A stretch of DNA of 64,000 nt from Pseudomonas urmiensis (GCF_014268815.2 NZ_JABWRE020000001.1:2175001-2239000); one strand, 5' to 3'; counted from the first letter of the stretch, positions 27,233 to 36,218 are shown. The notes: generated from the letters alone by a model not told the origin. Numbers and translations: made by a program.

Positions 27233-27250
27233 GATACAGTCCCCATAAGA

Positions 27251-28123
27251 TCAAGAAGCCTTGCGCGTGCGCTTGGCTGGTTTCTTGTCAGTTTCTTTGG
27301 CCGGTGCAGCCTTCTTCTTCGGCGCAGGCGCCCCCTTGCCACCCAGGCTGCGTTTGAGCAGCTCGGTCAAGTCGATGATATCGGCGCCTTTCGAAGCGCC
27401 CTCGCCTTCGGCTTTCTCCACCACGCTGATCTTGCCTTTGCTGGCCTTTTCTTCGACCAGGTCCATGATGGTCTGGCGGAAGGCATCGTGATATTCGTCG
27501 GGGTTCCACGGCCCGCTCATGTCCTGCACCAGCCGCTTGGCCATGTCCAGCTCACGCTTGTCGAGCTTGCTGTCGGTCACGCTCTTGTCCAGCTCCAGGG
27601 TATCGATGCCGCGCACTTCCTCGGGCCAGCGCAAGGTGATCATCACCAGCGCATCCTCAAGCGGCCGCAGCAGCGCCAAGTGTTGCCGGGTGTGCAAGAC
27701 CACCGTGGCCAGGGCCACCTTGCCGGTGCCTTCCAAGGTTTCGCGCAGCAAGGCATAGACCTTGCCGCCACGCCGGTCTGGGCTCAGGTAGTAGGGGGTA
27801 TCGAAGTGCTGCAAGGGAATGTCACTGGCCTCGACGAACGAAAAGATGTCGATGGTCTGGGTCGCTTCCGGGCGGGCATTGCGGATTTCTTCTTCGCTGA
27901 TGATCACGTAGCGGCCTTTCTCGTACTGCACGCCCTTGACGATGTTGTCCTTGTCGATTTCCTTGCCGGTGGCCTTGTTCACCCGTTTGTAGCCGACCGG
28001 ATCCATGCTGCGCTTGTCCAGCCAGTCGAAATCGACCCGCTCGGTACGCACGGCGGTGTTGAGGGTGACAGGGATGTGCACGAGGCCGAAGCTGATCGCG
28101 CCTTTCCAGATTGCCCGGGCCAT
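27251..28123 (-). CDS. ku: Ku homodimeric DNA end-binding protein
   Basis: 290-residue bacterial Ku. The core starts MARAIWKGAISFGLVHIPV and contains the bridge region ETLEGTGKVALATVVLHTRQHL. A Lys/Ala-rich tail (about 255 to 290, KKKAAPAKETDKKPAKRTRK) matches the basic C-terminal extensions that help DNA threading. Ku binds double-strand breaks and recruits LigD, encoded 3.7 kb away on the other strand. AGGAG lies before the ATG. A 45-residue Cys-rich gene ends 13 bases upstream and is probably cotranscribed. Confidence 0.97.
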   Translation of the reverse strand: MARAIWKGAISFGLVHIPVTLNTAVRTERVDFDWLDKRSMDPVGYKRVNKATGKEIDKDNIVKGVQYEKGRYVIISEEEIRNARPEATQTIDIFSFVEASDIPLQHFDTPYYLSPDRRGGKVYALLRETLEGTGKVALATVVLHTRQHLALLRPLEDALVMITLRWPEEVRGIDTLELDKSVTDSKLDKRELDMAKRLVQDMSGPWNPDEYHDAFRQTIMDLVEEKASKGKISVVEKAEGEGASKGADIIDLTELLKRSLGGKGAPAPKKKAAPAKETDKKPAKRTRKAS

Positions 28124-28136
28124 GGTCGGTCAGCTC

Positions 28137-28274
28137 CTAGGGTTGGCAGGTTTGGCCAGATTGGCAGTAGCGCAAGGCGCCGCAACGCTCGCAGCATTGG
28201 CACTGCAGCCCGGCAATTTCACCACTGAGCGTGGTGCGCCACTGGCAGCCACGCAGTAGGCAGAGGAGTTTCAT
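28137..28274 (-). CDS. Cys-rich microprotein (PSPA7_2676-like)
   Basis: 45-residue protein beginning MKLLCLLRGCQW and containing LQCQCCERCGALRYC. It has eight Cys in all (5, 10, 25, 27, 28, 31, 37 and 43), fitting a zinc-binding or redox role. It matches my memory of the PSPA7_2676 family of Pseudomonas Cys-rich small proteins. AAGGAGG stands at good distance from the ATG at 28274, and the gene ends 13 bases before ku. Function is unknown; co-transcription with ku suggests a stress link. Confidence 0.75.
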   Translation of the reverse strand: MKLLCLLRGCQWRTTLSGEIAGLQCQCCERCGALRYCQSGQTCQP

Positions 28275-28355
28275 CAGCCACCTCCTTGACCCGCGCTTTC
28301 GCGGGCTCTTACTTGCACTGACTGCGCGCTGGCGCGAAGGTTTACTCGTATTGCC

Positions 28356-29498
28356 CTATGGCAGCGGTTTTGCGCCGCTGGCGCTGCTGCGGCCCTCGGC
28401 CAGTACCTGAGCGACCACCTGATGCAATGCCTTGGCGCTGTCCAGCCCGGCACCGCGCGCCTCTGCCAGGCAGCTGAGCTGGCGATCGGCGCTGGTGCCG
28501 TGCTCAAGGATGTTCAGACCATGGATGAAGGCTCGCTCGGCATCTGCGGTATCCGGTGGGTGCTGGCTGCGCAATTGCGCCAGCCAGGCTTGGGCGGTGA
28601 CCGGCTGTTGCTGATGAACGCCGAGGAACTGGCCGTGGCGGCCGTAGCGCAGCGCGCGCCAGTAGTTTTCCTGGGTAATCCAGTGCTGTTCACGGCTGAG
28701 TGGCAAGGGGCTGTAATGCGCCAGGGCGCACTGCTCGACCAGATGACGAAATACAGCAGCGATGGCCAGCGCGTCCTCCAGCTGCGGGCAGGCATCGCAA
28801 ATGCGCAGCTCGACCGTGGGATAGCGCTGCGAGGGCCGTATCGCCCACCAGAACGCGCCGTCCTTGGCCAGGGCGCCGGTGCGCTGGTGCAAGGCGCGAT
28901 AGCGCTGGTAGGCGGCCCAGTCGGCCAAGGGCTCGGGCAGCCCCATGTGCGGCCACTCGCCACAGATCACCCGCCGATAACTCATGTAGCCGGTGTTCTG
29001 CCCGCTCCACAACGGCGAAGAGGTGCTCATGGCCAGCAGCAACGGCAGCCAATACAGCACGCGGTTGATCAACTGCATGCGATCGCAGCCGGGCGGCACG
29101 CCGACATGCACGTGCAGGCCAGATAACAGACTGCGCTTGGCCACCTGCTGATAGTCGTCGAACAACTGCCGAAAGTGCGTTGAGGTCCGCGGTCGTTGTC
29201 GCCGCCAATGGGCGCTGGGGTGGCTGGCAGCGCAGTAGAGGCCAGCGCCCTCCTCGGCCAGTGCTTGGTTCAGGCGTTGCCGGTATTCAACGAAAAAGCT
29301 TCGTGCCTGGTGCAGGTTGGCAAACACCGGTGAGGCGATTTCGATCTGGCTGCGAAACATTTCTTCGGCAAAGTAGCTGCCGGCGACTTCTCGGCAACGC
29401 CGGGCTATCGCTGGCGAGGGTGAGGCCAGCACACGACCGCTGGCGAGGTCCACCAACAGGTATTCCTCCTCGATGCCAAAGGTACATGGCCGGTACAT
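28356..29498 (-). CDS. Carboxylate-amine ligase, YbdK/GCS2 family
   Basis: 380-residue ATP-dependent ligase of the glutamate-cysteine ligase type 2 family. The N-terminal FGIEEEYLLVD supplies metal/ATP-binding glutamates; LSGLHVHVGVPPG and TVELRICDACPQLEDALAIAA are also characteristic. E. coli YbdK has only weak gamma-glutamylcysteine synthetase activity, so the true acid and amine are open. It is the third gene after a diiron-oxygenase-like protein and a methyltransferase, with a 6-base gap and no ribosome site of its own, implying coupling. It may condense a product of those enzymes. Confidence 0.9.
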   Translation of the reverse strand: MYRPCTFGIEEEYLLVDLASGRVLASPSPAIARRCREVAGSYFAEEMFRSQIEIASPVFANLHQARSFFVEYRQRLNQALAEEGAGLYCAASHPSAHWRRQRPRTSTHFRQLFDDYQQVAKRSLLSGLHVHVGVPPGCDRMQLINRVLYWLPLLLAMSTSSPLWSGQNTGYMSYRRVICGEWPHMGLPEPLADWAAYQRYRALHQRTGALAKDGAFWWAIRPSQRYPTVELRICDACPQLEDALAIAAVFRHLVEQCALAHYSPLPLSREQHWITQENYWRALRYGRHGQFLGVHQQQPVTAQAWLAQLRSQHPPDTADAERAFIHGLNILEHGTSADRQLSCLAEARGAGLDSAKALHQVVAQVLAEGRSSASGAKPLP

Positions 29499-29504
29499 GG
29501 CCCG

Positions 29505-30458
29505 TCAGCCAATGCGGGTAACGCGCAAGGCAACCGCGGCGATGCGCTCGACCTGCTCATAGCCAGGCTCAAGCAGTTGCTCGCCAAACACATCCGGATC
29601 CAGCTCTTGATACAGCCAACTCCAGCGCGGCCCCGCCAGGCGTTGGCGGGCAGCTTGCAGGAGGGCATCGCGACCTTCGACGATGGCAACGCCGGTGTAC
29701 AGCAGCAAGGTCCCGCCAAGGCTCAGGCGCTGGCAGGCTTGCTCGATGATCCGCATCGACAGCTCAGCGCCGAGCGCAGCGCCACCATGGCGATACTGGC
29801 GCTGCTGGGTATCGAGCATGTACGGCGGGTTGGCGACGATCAGGTCGAAGCTGCCCGTCAGCCCCTGGAGCAGGTCGCTCGGCTCGACCGACACGTTGCT
29901 GAGCCCGGCCAACGCGGCATTGATCGCGGTGTAGCGCAGCGCCAGGGGGTTGATGTCGACCGCGCTGACTTGCGCATGGGGTGCGGCCTGGGCGATCAAC
30001 AGCGCACCAATACCCGCGCCGCAGCCGATGTCGACGGCGTGCTGGACCGGCTCGGGGCTGCGTTGTAGATGATCGCCAATGACCTGGGCGAAGCGGTAGC
30101 TGTCCGGGCCGAAAAACACCGCGTCACTGGCCTCGGTAGGATAGGCTGAGTGCACCAGCAGCAGCTCATCCAGGTTCGACCATCGGACCTTGCTGCGCAG
30201 CAGCTCAGCCTGCTGCTCGACAACCTGCGCACTGTGTAGCAGTGCCAGCTCATCGGCAGACACCAGCGAGGGGGCAAACGGTCGGCTCCAGCCAAACACA
30301 TCGCGCACATTGTGCGCCTGCTCGGCGCCGGGGCGAGCGTTGTTGCGCGCATGGGTGGCGGGCGTGACGCAGGTAAAGCGGTAGCCATCGGCGCGTAGGC
30401 GTTGGCCCAGCTGCAGCAGGGCTTGGTCGGCGTGGATTTGCCCCTGGGACAGTTGCAT
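29505..30458 (-). CDS. Class I SAM-dependent methyltransferase with NPPY motif
   Basis: 317 residues. A roughly 120-residue N-terminal region of its own is followed by a Rossmann methyltransferase: VDIGCGAGIGALLIAQ (motif I), SAVDINPLALRYTAINA (motif II) and IVANPPYML (motif IV, NPPY). NPPY usually marks methylation of a planar amide or amine nitrogen, as in PrmC/HemK or adenine methylases. It lies between the diiron-oxygenase-like gene (1-base overlap) and ybdK (6-base gap). Small-molecule N-methylation would fit the operon, but a protein target is equally possible. Confidence 0.88.
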   Translation of the reverse strand: MQLSQGQIHADQALLQLGQRLRADGYRFTCVTPATHARNNARPGAEQAHNVRDVFGWSRPFAPSLVSADELALLHSAQVVEQQAELLRSKVRWSNLDELLLVHSAYPTEASDAVFFGPDSYRFAQVIGDHLQRSPEPVQHAVDIGCGAGIGALLIAQAAPHAQVSAVDINPLALRYTAINAALAGLSNVSVEPSDLLQGLTGSFDLIVANPPYMLDTQQRQYRHGGAALGAELSMRIIEQACQRLSLGGTLLLYTGVAIVEGRDALLQAARQRLAGPRWSWLYQELDPDVFGEQLLEPGYEQVERIAAVALRVTRIG

Positions 30459-31780
30459 CAGTGCGCGCCCTCCTGGGTAAGCCCGGTGGCGCGGATATAC
30501 GCCTGGGTCGCCAGCAGGCCTTCTGGCAATGCGTGACGGTTGCCAGCCATCCGCTCGATCAGTACGTCAATAGGCTCAAGTGCCGGGTCGGCCGCCGAGG
30601 GTTGCACGGATGAATCAGCCTCCCAGCTGCCGGGTATCAGCCGGCGCGGTTTGGGCCCTTGCCAGTCACCGGCAATCCAGTCGTACCAAAGCTGCTTCTC
30701 GTAGGCGCTGAACACCCCGAACATAGCGGCCGAAGGGCCCTCAATCAAACCCCAGAAGCGGCTCTGATCCGGCGCTTGATTGCGCTTTATCCAGCCTTGC
30801 GCTTGCATGGCTTGGACGAACTCGGCGATCGCCTCTGAGCCTGCCAGCCATTGGTTGACCGTACGGCCTTGCAGCTTGCAGTGGTCAGAGTGCATGAACT
30901 GGCCAAACCCACGCTTGCGCTCCAGGGCTGCGAACAGCTCGCCTTGCAGGTCAAAACGGGCTATCAACTCGGCGGCCGGAACGCCCAGGTCATTCAAGCG
31001 ATAACCGCCTCGCACGCGTTGGTAGAACGCCTGCGGATCTGATTGCGGACACAGGTGCAGCAGTGCCTGGATCGAGCGCTGGGCATGGCCGCTGGCAGCA
31101 TTGTCGATGGTGACGTGGAGCTGGAAATAGTGCCCGTCGATACCCAGCTCAGCCAGCTCGTAGGTGGTGATCAACAGGTGCAGCGGCGGTTGCTCGTAGC
31201 CCAGGTTGTAGCCGATCACTTCAGCCAGGAACTGCTCGGTGTTCTGCCCCAAGGCCAATTGCACAGCGCCTTGTAGATAGCGGGCGTCGTCCAGCGCGAT
31301 CGACTCAAGGCAACCCAGGCGACTGAGCAGGCGCTGGTAGATCAACACATGGTTACAGCGCGAATCGCCGTCGCCCAGCTCTTCCAGATAAGTGCGGATC
31401 AGGCCGTGGTAGCGTGGGTCGCGCCACTGGTGCAAGGTGCCGTGCAACCAGGCGCCATCGACCGCCTTGGTCGGAGCGACTTGCTGCAAGTACCACAGCG
31501 CCTGCGCCCGGTTGGCGAAATACCGCCGGGGTTCGCCCTGGCGGCGCTGTTGGAGATAGGTAGCGTAGTCACGCGCGACCCGGGCAGCGGCGTGTGCGCT
31601 CCACTGCGCCAGTTGCTGCGGATCATCAGGCAGGTCATCAGGCATTTGCGCGGCCCGTTGCAACTGCTCGGCAAGCCACTGCGCGCCGTTGCCGCCTTGC
31701 AGCAAGGCGTGGTAGCGCTGCTGTAGGCTGCTGCTCTGGGCCGGTACCAGCAGGTCAGTCTTGCGGGTCATCACCGTCAT
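30458..31780 (-). CDS. Iron-containing redox enzyme family protein (haem-oxygenase-like diiron fold)
   Basis: 440 residues. The central part shows the family pattern with candidate iron ligands EELGDGDSRCNHVLIYQRLL and YELAELGIDGHYFQLHVTIDNAASGHAQ (Glu, Asp and His residues), as in haem-oxygenase-like diiron oxidases/oxygenases (HDO). An N-terminal helical region of about 130 residues precedes it, and the C-terminal 180 residues are unassigned. The start at 31780 is chosen for AAGGAG six bases upstream. It opens the operon with the methyltransferase and ybdK. HDO members act on amino-acid-like substrates in several natural-product pathways. Confidence 0.85.
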   Translation of the reverse strand: MTVMTRKTDLLVPAQSSSLQQRYHALLQGGNGAQWLAEQLQRAAQMPDDLPDDPQQLAQWSAHAAARVARDYATYLQQRRQGEPRRYFANRAQALWYLQQVAPTKAVDGAWLHGTLHQWRDPRYHGLIRTYLEELGDGDSRCNHVLIYQRLLSRLGCLESIALDDARYLQGAVQLALGQNTEQFLAEVIGYNLGYEQPPLHLLITTYELAELGIDGHYFQLHVTIDNAASGHAQRSIQALLHLCPQSDPQAFYQRVRGGYRLNDLGVPAAELIARFDLQGELFAALERKRGFGQFMHSDHCKLQGRTVNQWLAGSEAIAEFVQAMQAQGWIKRNQAPDQSRFWGLIEGPSAAMFGVFSAYEKQLWYDWIAGDWQGPKPRRLIPGSWEADSSVQPSAADPALEPIDVLIERMAGNRHALPEGLLATQAYIRATGLTQEGAH

Positions 31781-31798
31781 GCCTGACTCCTTGCCCAA

Positions 31799-31993
31799 CT
31801 ACGGACGTTTGCTGTCTTGGGGGATCGGCTCAGGGCCGGGGGTTGGCTGCGGTGCAGGTTGATCGGGTTTTTGCATTTGCAGGGAAGGCTTGCTTTGGTC
31901 GGCGTCTTCGGCCGGATGATCGGTGTCTCGGTCAAAGCAACCGCCAAGCAGTGCAAGGCTGCTCAACAGGCAAACGGTAGATACCAGGCGCAT
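31799..31993 (-). CDS. Short proline-rich lipoprotein
   Basis: 64 residues: type II signal peptide with lipobox LGGC (Cys19), then a 45-residue acidic and Pro/Gln-rich tail (QPAPQPTPGPEP). AGGAGG is present before the ATG. It lies 18 bases upstream of the start of the diiron-type operon in the same direction, so it may lead that transcript. The tail looks disordered; no function is recognised. Confidence 0.75.
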   Translation of the reverse strand: MRLVSTVCLLSSLALLGGCFDRDTDHPAEDADQSKPSLQMQKPDQPAPQPTPGPEPIPQDSKRP

Positions 31994-32010
31994 GGGCTGT
32001 CCTCCTGCGA

Positions 32011-32045
32011 ATAAAAAACGCAGTGCCGCGCAAACGGCACTGCGT
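32011..32045 (-). terminator. Intrinsic terminator after the KGG gene
   Basis: Perfect 11-bp stem (ACGCAGTGCCG / CGGCACTGCGT) with a 6-base loop, followed on the minus strand by TTTTTTAT. It lies 8 bases past the stop codon of the KGG-motif gene. Strong candidate. Confidence 0.88.
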
Positions 32046-32052
32046 GCTTCAT

Positions 32053-32220
32053 TTACGAGCGGCCACCTTTGCGGCCCGACTCGCTGCGGTCGGTAGTGGT
32101 GCCCGATTGCTGGCCGCCTTTACGGCCAGCCTCGGAGGCTTTCTGCCGGTCATTGGCGAAATTGCCAGGGTTCTTGGTGCCGCCCTGACTGCCCGACTTG
32201 CCACTTTCTTTGTTAGCCAT
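32053..32220 (-). CDS. KGG-motif stress-induced protein (con-10/YciG-like)
   Basis: 55-residue hydrophilic protein with repeated Gly-Gly motifs (SGSQGG, GRKGGQQSG, GRKGGRS) typical of the KGG family, which is general-stress induced and linked to desiccation or stationary phase. GAGG lies upstream of the start at 32220; longer in-frame starts exist but the family begins near MANKESGKSG. A strong terminator follows directly. Together with LigD, Ku and ClsB it suggests a stress-responsive region. Confidence 0.86.
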   Translation of the reverse strand: MANKESGKSGSQGGTKNPGNFANDRQKASEAGRKGGQQSGTTTDRSESGRKGGRS

Positions 32221-32336
32221 GGTCATGAACCTCATGAGGCTTGGGAAAATGCACAGCGCTGCGCCGTACATAGTGTGGGAGTACGGCGATAAGCGCGGAT
32301 TCGCTTTATTTCCGAAGCGGCCTGACCGGTGGCATT

Positions 32337-32359
32337 AAATAAGCACCAGGCGCTTATTT
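32337..32359. terminator. Symmetric AU-rich hairpin after the porin gene
   Basis: Perfect 8-bp stem (AAATAAGC / GCTTATTT) with a 7-base loop lies just past the porin stop on the minus strand, with T residues on its 3' side in either direction. A weak to moderate terminator candidate. Confidence 0.45.
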
Positions 32360-32378
32360 GGTGCGCAAGCCTTGCGCG

Positions 32379-33560
32379 CTACCAGGTCAGCACTGCGCCC
32401 ACCGCGAAGGTGTCAGTGTCTTCGTTCTGCGCATCCCCTTCATGGCCTTCGATCTCGAATTGGTTGTACTCGGCGACCAATTTGAGGTTGTCATTGATGT
32501 CGTGAAACAGGGCAATGCCGCGGGTTTGATAATCGGCCCCGGTATTGACCGCGCCATTGCCATCATCCTTGGTCTTGCCATACGACAGCGCCAGGCGGTT
32601 CTTGCCCAAGCGATACGAGCCCTGCAGCAGGTAGCCCTTGCTGTCGACCTCGCGCAGGGTCGCCTCGCCGGCATTGTTGGTGAAAAACGGGTTGATGCCT
32701 TTGGCGGTAAAGCCAGAACCGGTCAGGGAAAACGCCCCCATTTTGGCCTGCACGCCATAGCCCACGCCCTTGGAGGTCACCGACTCGACCGTGCTGTCGG
32801 TGTTGTCGGAGGTCTGGTAGCTGCCGTTGAGCCAGCTGTAGATCTGCGCGCCGGCCAGGTCGAACTGGTAGGTAATCTCGCTCTCGGTGCGCGGATTTTC
32901 CTGGTAGGCCTTGCCCACCGCGCTGTCATCGTTGGTATCGACCGGGTCCATGATGCCCACGGCGATGCGCAGGCCGTGCATTTGCGGGCTGCGGTAGGTG
33001 ATCTGCGAGGTCGGGAACGGGTACGGGTAACCGCTGCCGATGTTGCCGAACGACACCCCGCCGCCGTCCACCAGGCCCAGGGTATCGCTGACCTGACCGT
33101 AACCGGCGAGCAGTTCATCGAGGAGGATGTTGGAGCGGGCGAACAGGCCAAAATCCTTGCCGATCAGCACTTCGCCCCATTCAGGGTTGGCCACGGTGCC
33201 GTAGAACTGGCGCACATCGATGGCAGTGTCGGTGCCGTTGGTCTCGCTGTCGTTGATGGTGACCCAGAACGAGGAGCGCCCGCCGAGCTTGAGATCGTCG
33301 ATCTGGCGGGTCATGTTGAAGCCTAGGGTGTTGGGCAAAAAGCCCATTTTTACCCGCGATTGGCGCCGGTCGTACTGCTCGCCAGCCCGGTCGATATCGC
33401 TGTTGACGTAGAAGGCGTTGATGTAGCCGTCGGTGGAAAAGGTGGTCTGGTCCTTGTCATAGAGCATGATTTCGGCGCTGGCCATTGGGCTCAGGGCCAG
33501 GCTGGCAAGGCCGCCAAGCAGCGGCAGGATACGGCGTTGGGCATTGTTATTGTTGTGCAT
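32379..33560 (-). CDS. Outer-membrane porin (Gram-negative general porin type)
   Basis: 393 residues. A signal peptide (hydrophobic run LPLLGGLASLALSP ending ASA) is followed by EIMLYDKDQTTFSTDGYINAFY, the usual start of trimeric porins. The barrel has alternating patterns and ends in a terminal Trp (AVGAVLTW). Asp/Tyr-rich segments such as DKDFGLFARSNIL-like loops suggest a constriction loop. GGAG precedes the ATG. It is monocistronic between the KGG gene and a 327-base gap. Substrate cannot be predicted. Confidence 0.9.
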   Translation of the reverse strand: MHNNNNAQRRILPLLGGLASLALSPMASAEIMLYDKDQTTFSTDGYINAFYVNSDIDRAGEQYDRRQSRVKMGFLPNTLGFNMTRQIDDLKLGGRSSFWVTINDSETNGTDTAIDVRQFYGTVANPEWGEVLIGKDFGLFARSNILLDELLAGYGQVSDTLGLVDGGGVSFGNIGSGYPYPFPTSQITYRSPQMHGLRIAVGIMDPVDTNDDSAVGKAYQENPRTESEITYQFDLAGAQIYSWLNGSYQTSDNTDSTVESVTSKGVGYGVQAKMGAFSLTGSGFTAKGINPFFTNNAGEATLREVDSKGYLLQGSYRLGKNRLALSYGKTKDDGNGAVNTGADYQTRGIALFHDINDNLKLVAEYNQFEIEGHEGDAQNEDTDTFAVGAVLTW

Positions 33561-33887
33561 GGCGCGCTCCGCAATCGGTAGGGACGGGTGTCGGGCCGAT
33601 TATCGAAAGCGCGTGCGCCCTGCCCTACGCTGCCTTGGCAGCGATTGGCCAGTGCCTTGGCCGGGCGCGAGTGGATGGCGGCACAGCGAACTAATCCCTT
33701 GTCCACCCGTGTCACACGGCTAAAGTGGCAAGACCCGGTCCGGAAGGCGCGCCTTTAAGGCAAAAATGCAAGCAGGCCCTGCATATTTGTCGATTGTGCA
33801 AGGCAAAATCGCATGACAGGATCCCCTGATCCTCCAGCGCCCTCCAGACTTCACTTGGAAAATCAATAACAAAGCAGGGAGAACGCG
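33561..33887. other. Intergenic region between porin and hydrolase genes
   Basis: 327 bases between divergent genes hold no ORF with a ribosome site or family similarity. The right half is AT-richer than its surroundings (around GGCAAAAATGCAAGC and GCATATTTGTCGATTG) and probably contains both promoters. A short palindrome GGATCCCCTGATCC occurs at about 33820-33833. No named regulator site is recognised. Confidence 0.5.
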
Positions 33888-34958
33888 ATGACCGCGCATG
33901 CTCACATTTCGGCAACGGATCATGTCTTGGCCGAAGTCCGCAATCAGATTGGCCACCTCACCCTCAACCGCCCCGCCGGCCTCAATGCCCTGACCCTGGA
34001 TATGGTGCGCAGCCTGCAGCAGCACTTGGACGCCTGGGCCGATGACAGCCAGGTGCAGGCCATTGTCCTGCGTGGCGAAGGCCCCAAGGGCTTTTGCGCC
34101 GGCGGCGATATCCGCTCGCTGTATGACAGCTTCAAGGCCGGTAGCACGCTGCACGAGCAGTTCTTCGTCGAGGAGTACGCCCTCGACCAGTGCATCCACC
34201 GCTACCGCAAGCCGGTACTGGTGCTGATGGACGGCTACACCTTGGGCGGTGGCATGGGCCTGGCCCAGGGCGCCGACCTGCGGGTGGTCACCGAGCGCAG
34301 CCGTTTAGGTATGCCGGAGACTGCCATCGGTTACTTCCCGGATGTCGGCGGCAGCTATTTCCTGTCGCGCATTCCCGGCGAGCTAGGTACTTACCTGGGC
34401 GTCAGTGGCGCGCAGATCCAGGCGGCCGATGCCTTGTATTGCGGTCTGGCCGACTGGTACCTGGCCAGCGACAAGCTATCGGCCCTGGATCAAGCACTGG
34501 AGCGCATCAGCTTCGGCGAGCATCCGCTAAAAGACCTCCAGGGCCTGCTGGCCAAGCTTGGCACCCAGGTCCTCGACGACGCGCCGCTGGCCAGGCTGCG
34601 CCCAGTGATCGATCACTTCTTCGCCCAGCCCGACCTGGCCAGCATCATCGAGCAACTGCGTGCGGTGACCATTGGCGACAGCCATCAATGGGCACTGGCC
34701 ACCGCCGACCAGCTGGAAAGCCGCTCGCCGCTGGCAATGGCGGTTACCCTGCAGATGTTGCGCCGTGGTCGCCATCTGGGGCTGGAGGACTGCTTTGCCA
34801 TGGAGCTGCACCTGGACCGCCAGTGGTTCGAATACGGCGACCTCATCGAAGGTGTGCGCGCGCTGATCATCGACAAGGACAAGCAGCCCCGCTGGAATCC
34901 ACCGAGCCTCAAGCAGCTGCAACAGGCCCGAGTCGACCAATTCTTCGAAGGCCTGTAA
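33888..34958 (+). CDS. Enoyl-CoA hydratase/isomerase family protein, 3-hydroxyisobutyryl-CoA hydrolase-like
   Basis: 356 residues of the crotonase superfamily. The oxyanion segment is [13 protein letters not shown] and the signature [18 protein letters not shown] is typical of the HIBCH branch, which is longer than ordinary hydratases (about 260) and carries an extra C-terminal domain, as here. HIBCH frees 3-hydroxyisobutyrate from its CoA ester in valine degradation. It is followed 16 bases later by an acyl-CoA dehydrogenase, a common pairing in branched-chain catabolism. An ordinary hydratase role remains possible. Confidence 0.9.
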   Translation: MTAHAHISATDHVLAEVRNQIGHLTLNRPAGLNALTLDMVRSLQQHLDAWADDSQVQAIVLRGEGPKGFCAGGDIRSLYDSFKAGSTLHEQFFVEEYALDQCIHRYRKPVLVLMDGYTLGGGMGLAQGADLRVVTERSRLGMPETAIGYFPDVGGSYFLSRIPGELGTYLGVSGAQIQAADALYCGLADWYLASDKLSALDQALERISFGEHPLKDLQGLLAKLGTQVLDDAPLARLRPVIDHFFAQPDLASIIEQLRAVTIGDSHQWALATADQLESRSPLAMAVTLQMLRRGRHLGLEDCFAMELHLDRQWFEYGDLIEGVRALIIDKDKQPRWNPPSLKQLQQARVDQFFEGL

Positions 34959-34974
34959 GGCCGGGAGTACGCAG

Positions 34975-36126
34975 ATGCAAGACCTGGAACTGAGCGAAGA
35001 GCAAATCATGATCCGCGATATGGCCCGGGACTTTGCCCGTGGCGAGATCGCCCCGCATGCCCAGGCCTGGGAAAAAGCCGCCTGGATCGATGATGGCGTG
35101 GTGCGCAAGATGGGCGAGTTGGGCCTGCTGGGCATGGTCGTTCCGGAAGACTTTGGCGGCAGCTACACCGATTACGTCGCCTACGCCCTGGCGGTTGAAG
35201 AGATTGCCGCAGGTGACGGCGCCACGGGCGCCTTGATGAGCATCCACAACTCGGTCGGCTGCGGGCCGCTGCTCGCCTACGGCACGCCTGAACAGCAACA
35301 GGCCTGGCTGCCACGCCTGGCCAGCGGCGAAGTCATTGGTTGCTTCTGCCTGACCGAACCCCAGGCCGGTTCCGAGGCGCACAACCTGCGCACCCGCGCC
35401 GAGCTGGTGGATGGCCAGTGGGTGATCAACGGCGCCAAGCAGTTTGTCAGCAATGCCCGTCGCGCCGGGTTGGCGATTGTGTTCGCGGTGACGGACCCGG
35501 AGCTTGGCAAGAAGGGCCTGTCAGCCTTCCTGGTGCCCACCGACAACCCTGGCTTCAAGGTTGATCGCAGCGAGCACAAGATGGGCATTCGCGCCTCCGA
35601 TACCTGTGCGGTGACGTTGGACAACTGCCGCATTCCCGCTGCCAACCTGCTCGGTGAACGCGGCAAGGGGCTGGCGATTGCCCTGTCCAACCTGGAAGGC
35701 GGGCGCATCGGCATCGCTGCGCAAGCATTGGGTATTGCCCGCGCCGCATTTGAAGCAGCGCTGGTCTACTCGCGTGATCGCATCCAGTTTGGCAAGCCGA
35801 TCAATGAGCACCAGAGCATCGCCAACCTGCTGGCGGACATGCAGGTGCAGATCAATGCCACGCGCCTGTTGATCTTGCATGCCGCGCGTCTGCGCAGTGC
35901 CGGCAAGCCGTGCTTGTCGGAGGCCTCACAGGCCAAGCTGTTCGCCTCGGAGATGGCTGAGCGGGTGTGCTCGATGGCGATTCAGGTACATGGTGGCTAT
36001 GGCTATCTGGAGGACTACCCGGTGGAGCGCTATTACCGGGATGCGCGGATTACCCAGATTTATGAAGGGTCGAGCGAGATTCAACGGATGCTGATTGCGC
36101 GGGAACTGAAGAACTATCCGTTGTAG
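34975..36126 (+). CDS. Acyl-CoA dehydrogenase (isobutyryl-CoA dehydrogenase-like)
   Basis: 383 residues, full length. Features are [12 protein letters not shown] (flavin loop), [30 protein letters not shown], and a C-terminal [16 protein letters not shown] with the candidate catalytic Glu364. It would transfer electrons from a short or branched acyl-CoA to ETF. Pairing with the HIBCH-like gene suggests isobutyryl-CoA or 2-methyl-branched substrates in valine degradation; chain length cannot be read from sequence alone. The start ATG at 34975 follows CGGGAG. Confidence 0.92.
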   Translation: MQDLELSEEQIMIRDMARDFARGEIAPHAQAWEKAAWIDDGVVRKMGELGLLGMVVPEDFGGSYTDYVAYALAVEEIAAGDGATGALMSIHNSVGCGPLLAYGTPEQQQAWLPRLASGEVIGCFCLTEPQAGSEAHNLRTRAELVDGQWVINGAKQFVSNARRAGLAIVFAVTDPELGKKGLSAFLVPTDNPGFKVDRSEHKMGIRASDTCAVTLDNCRIPAANLLGERGKGLAIALSNLEGGRIGIAAQALGIARAAFEAALVYSRDRIQFGKPINEHQSIANLLADMQVQINATRLLILHAARLRSAGKPCLSEASQAKLFASEMAERVCSMAIQVHGGYGYLEDYPVERYYRDARITQIYEGSSEIQRMLIARELKNYPL

Positions 36127-36137
36127 GCGCAACACCT

Positions 36138-36208
36138 ACCGGCCTCATTGCGGGGCCGGCCCGCGCCTACCCGCTGGGGGGGCGGGCTTGTCCCGCGATG
36201 AGGCCGGC
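36138..36208. repeat. Inverted REP pair between convergent genes
   Basis: Left unit CCGGCCTCATTGCGGGGCCGGC and right unit GGCGGGCTTGTCCCGCGATGAGGCCGG are inverted copies lying between the acyl-CoA dehydrogenase and the cytochrome gene, which converge. Likely transcript-end structure. Confidence 0.82.
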
Positions 36209-36218
36209 CCTGCCGCAA

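Noticed and set aside
34190..34993. 267-codon alternative frame inside the HIBCH-like gene
   Set aside because: Overlaps a complete crotonase-family protein in another frame; Arg/Gly/Pro-rich shadow without homology.
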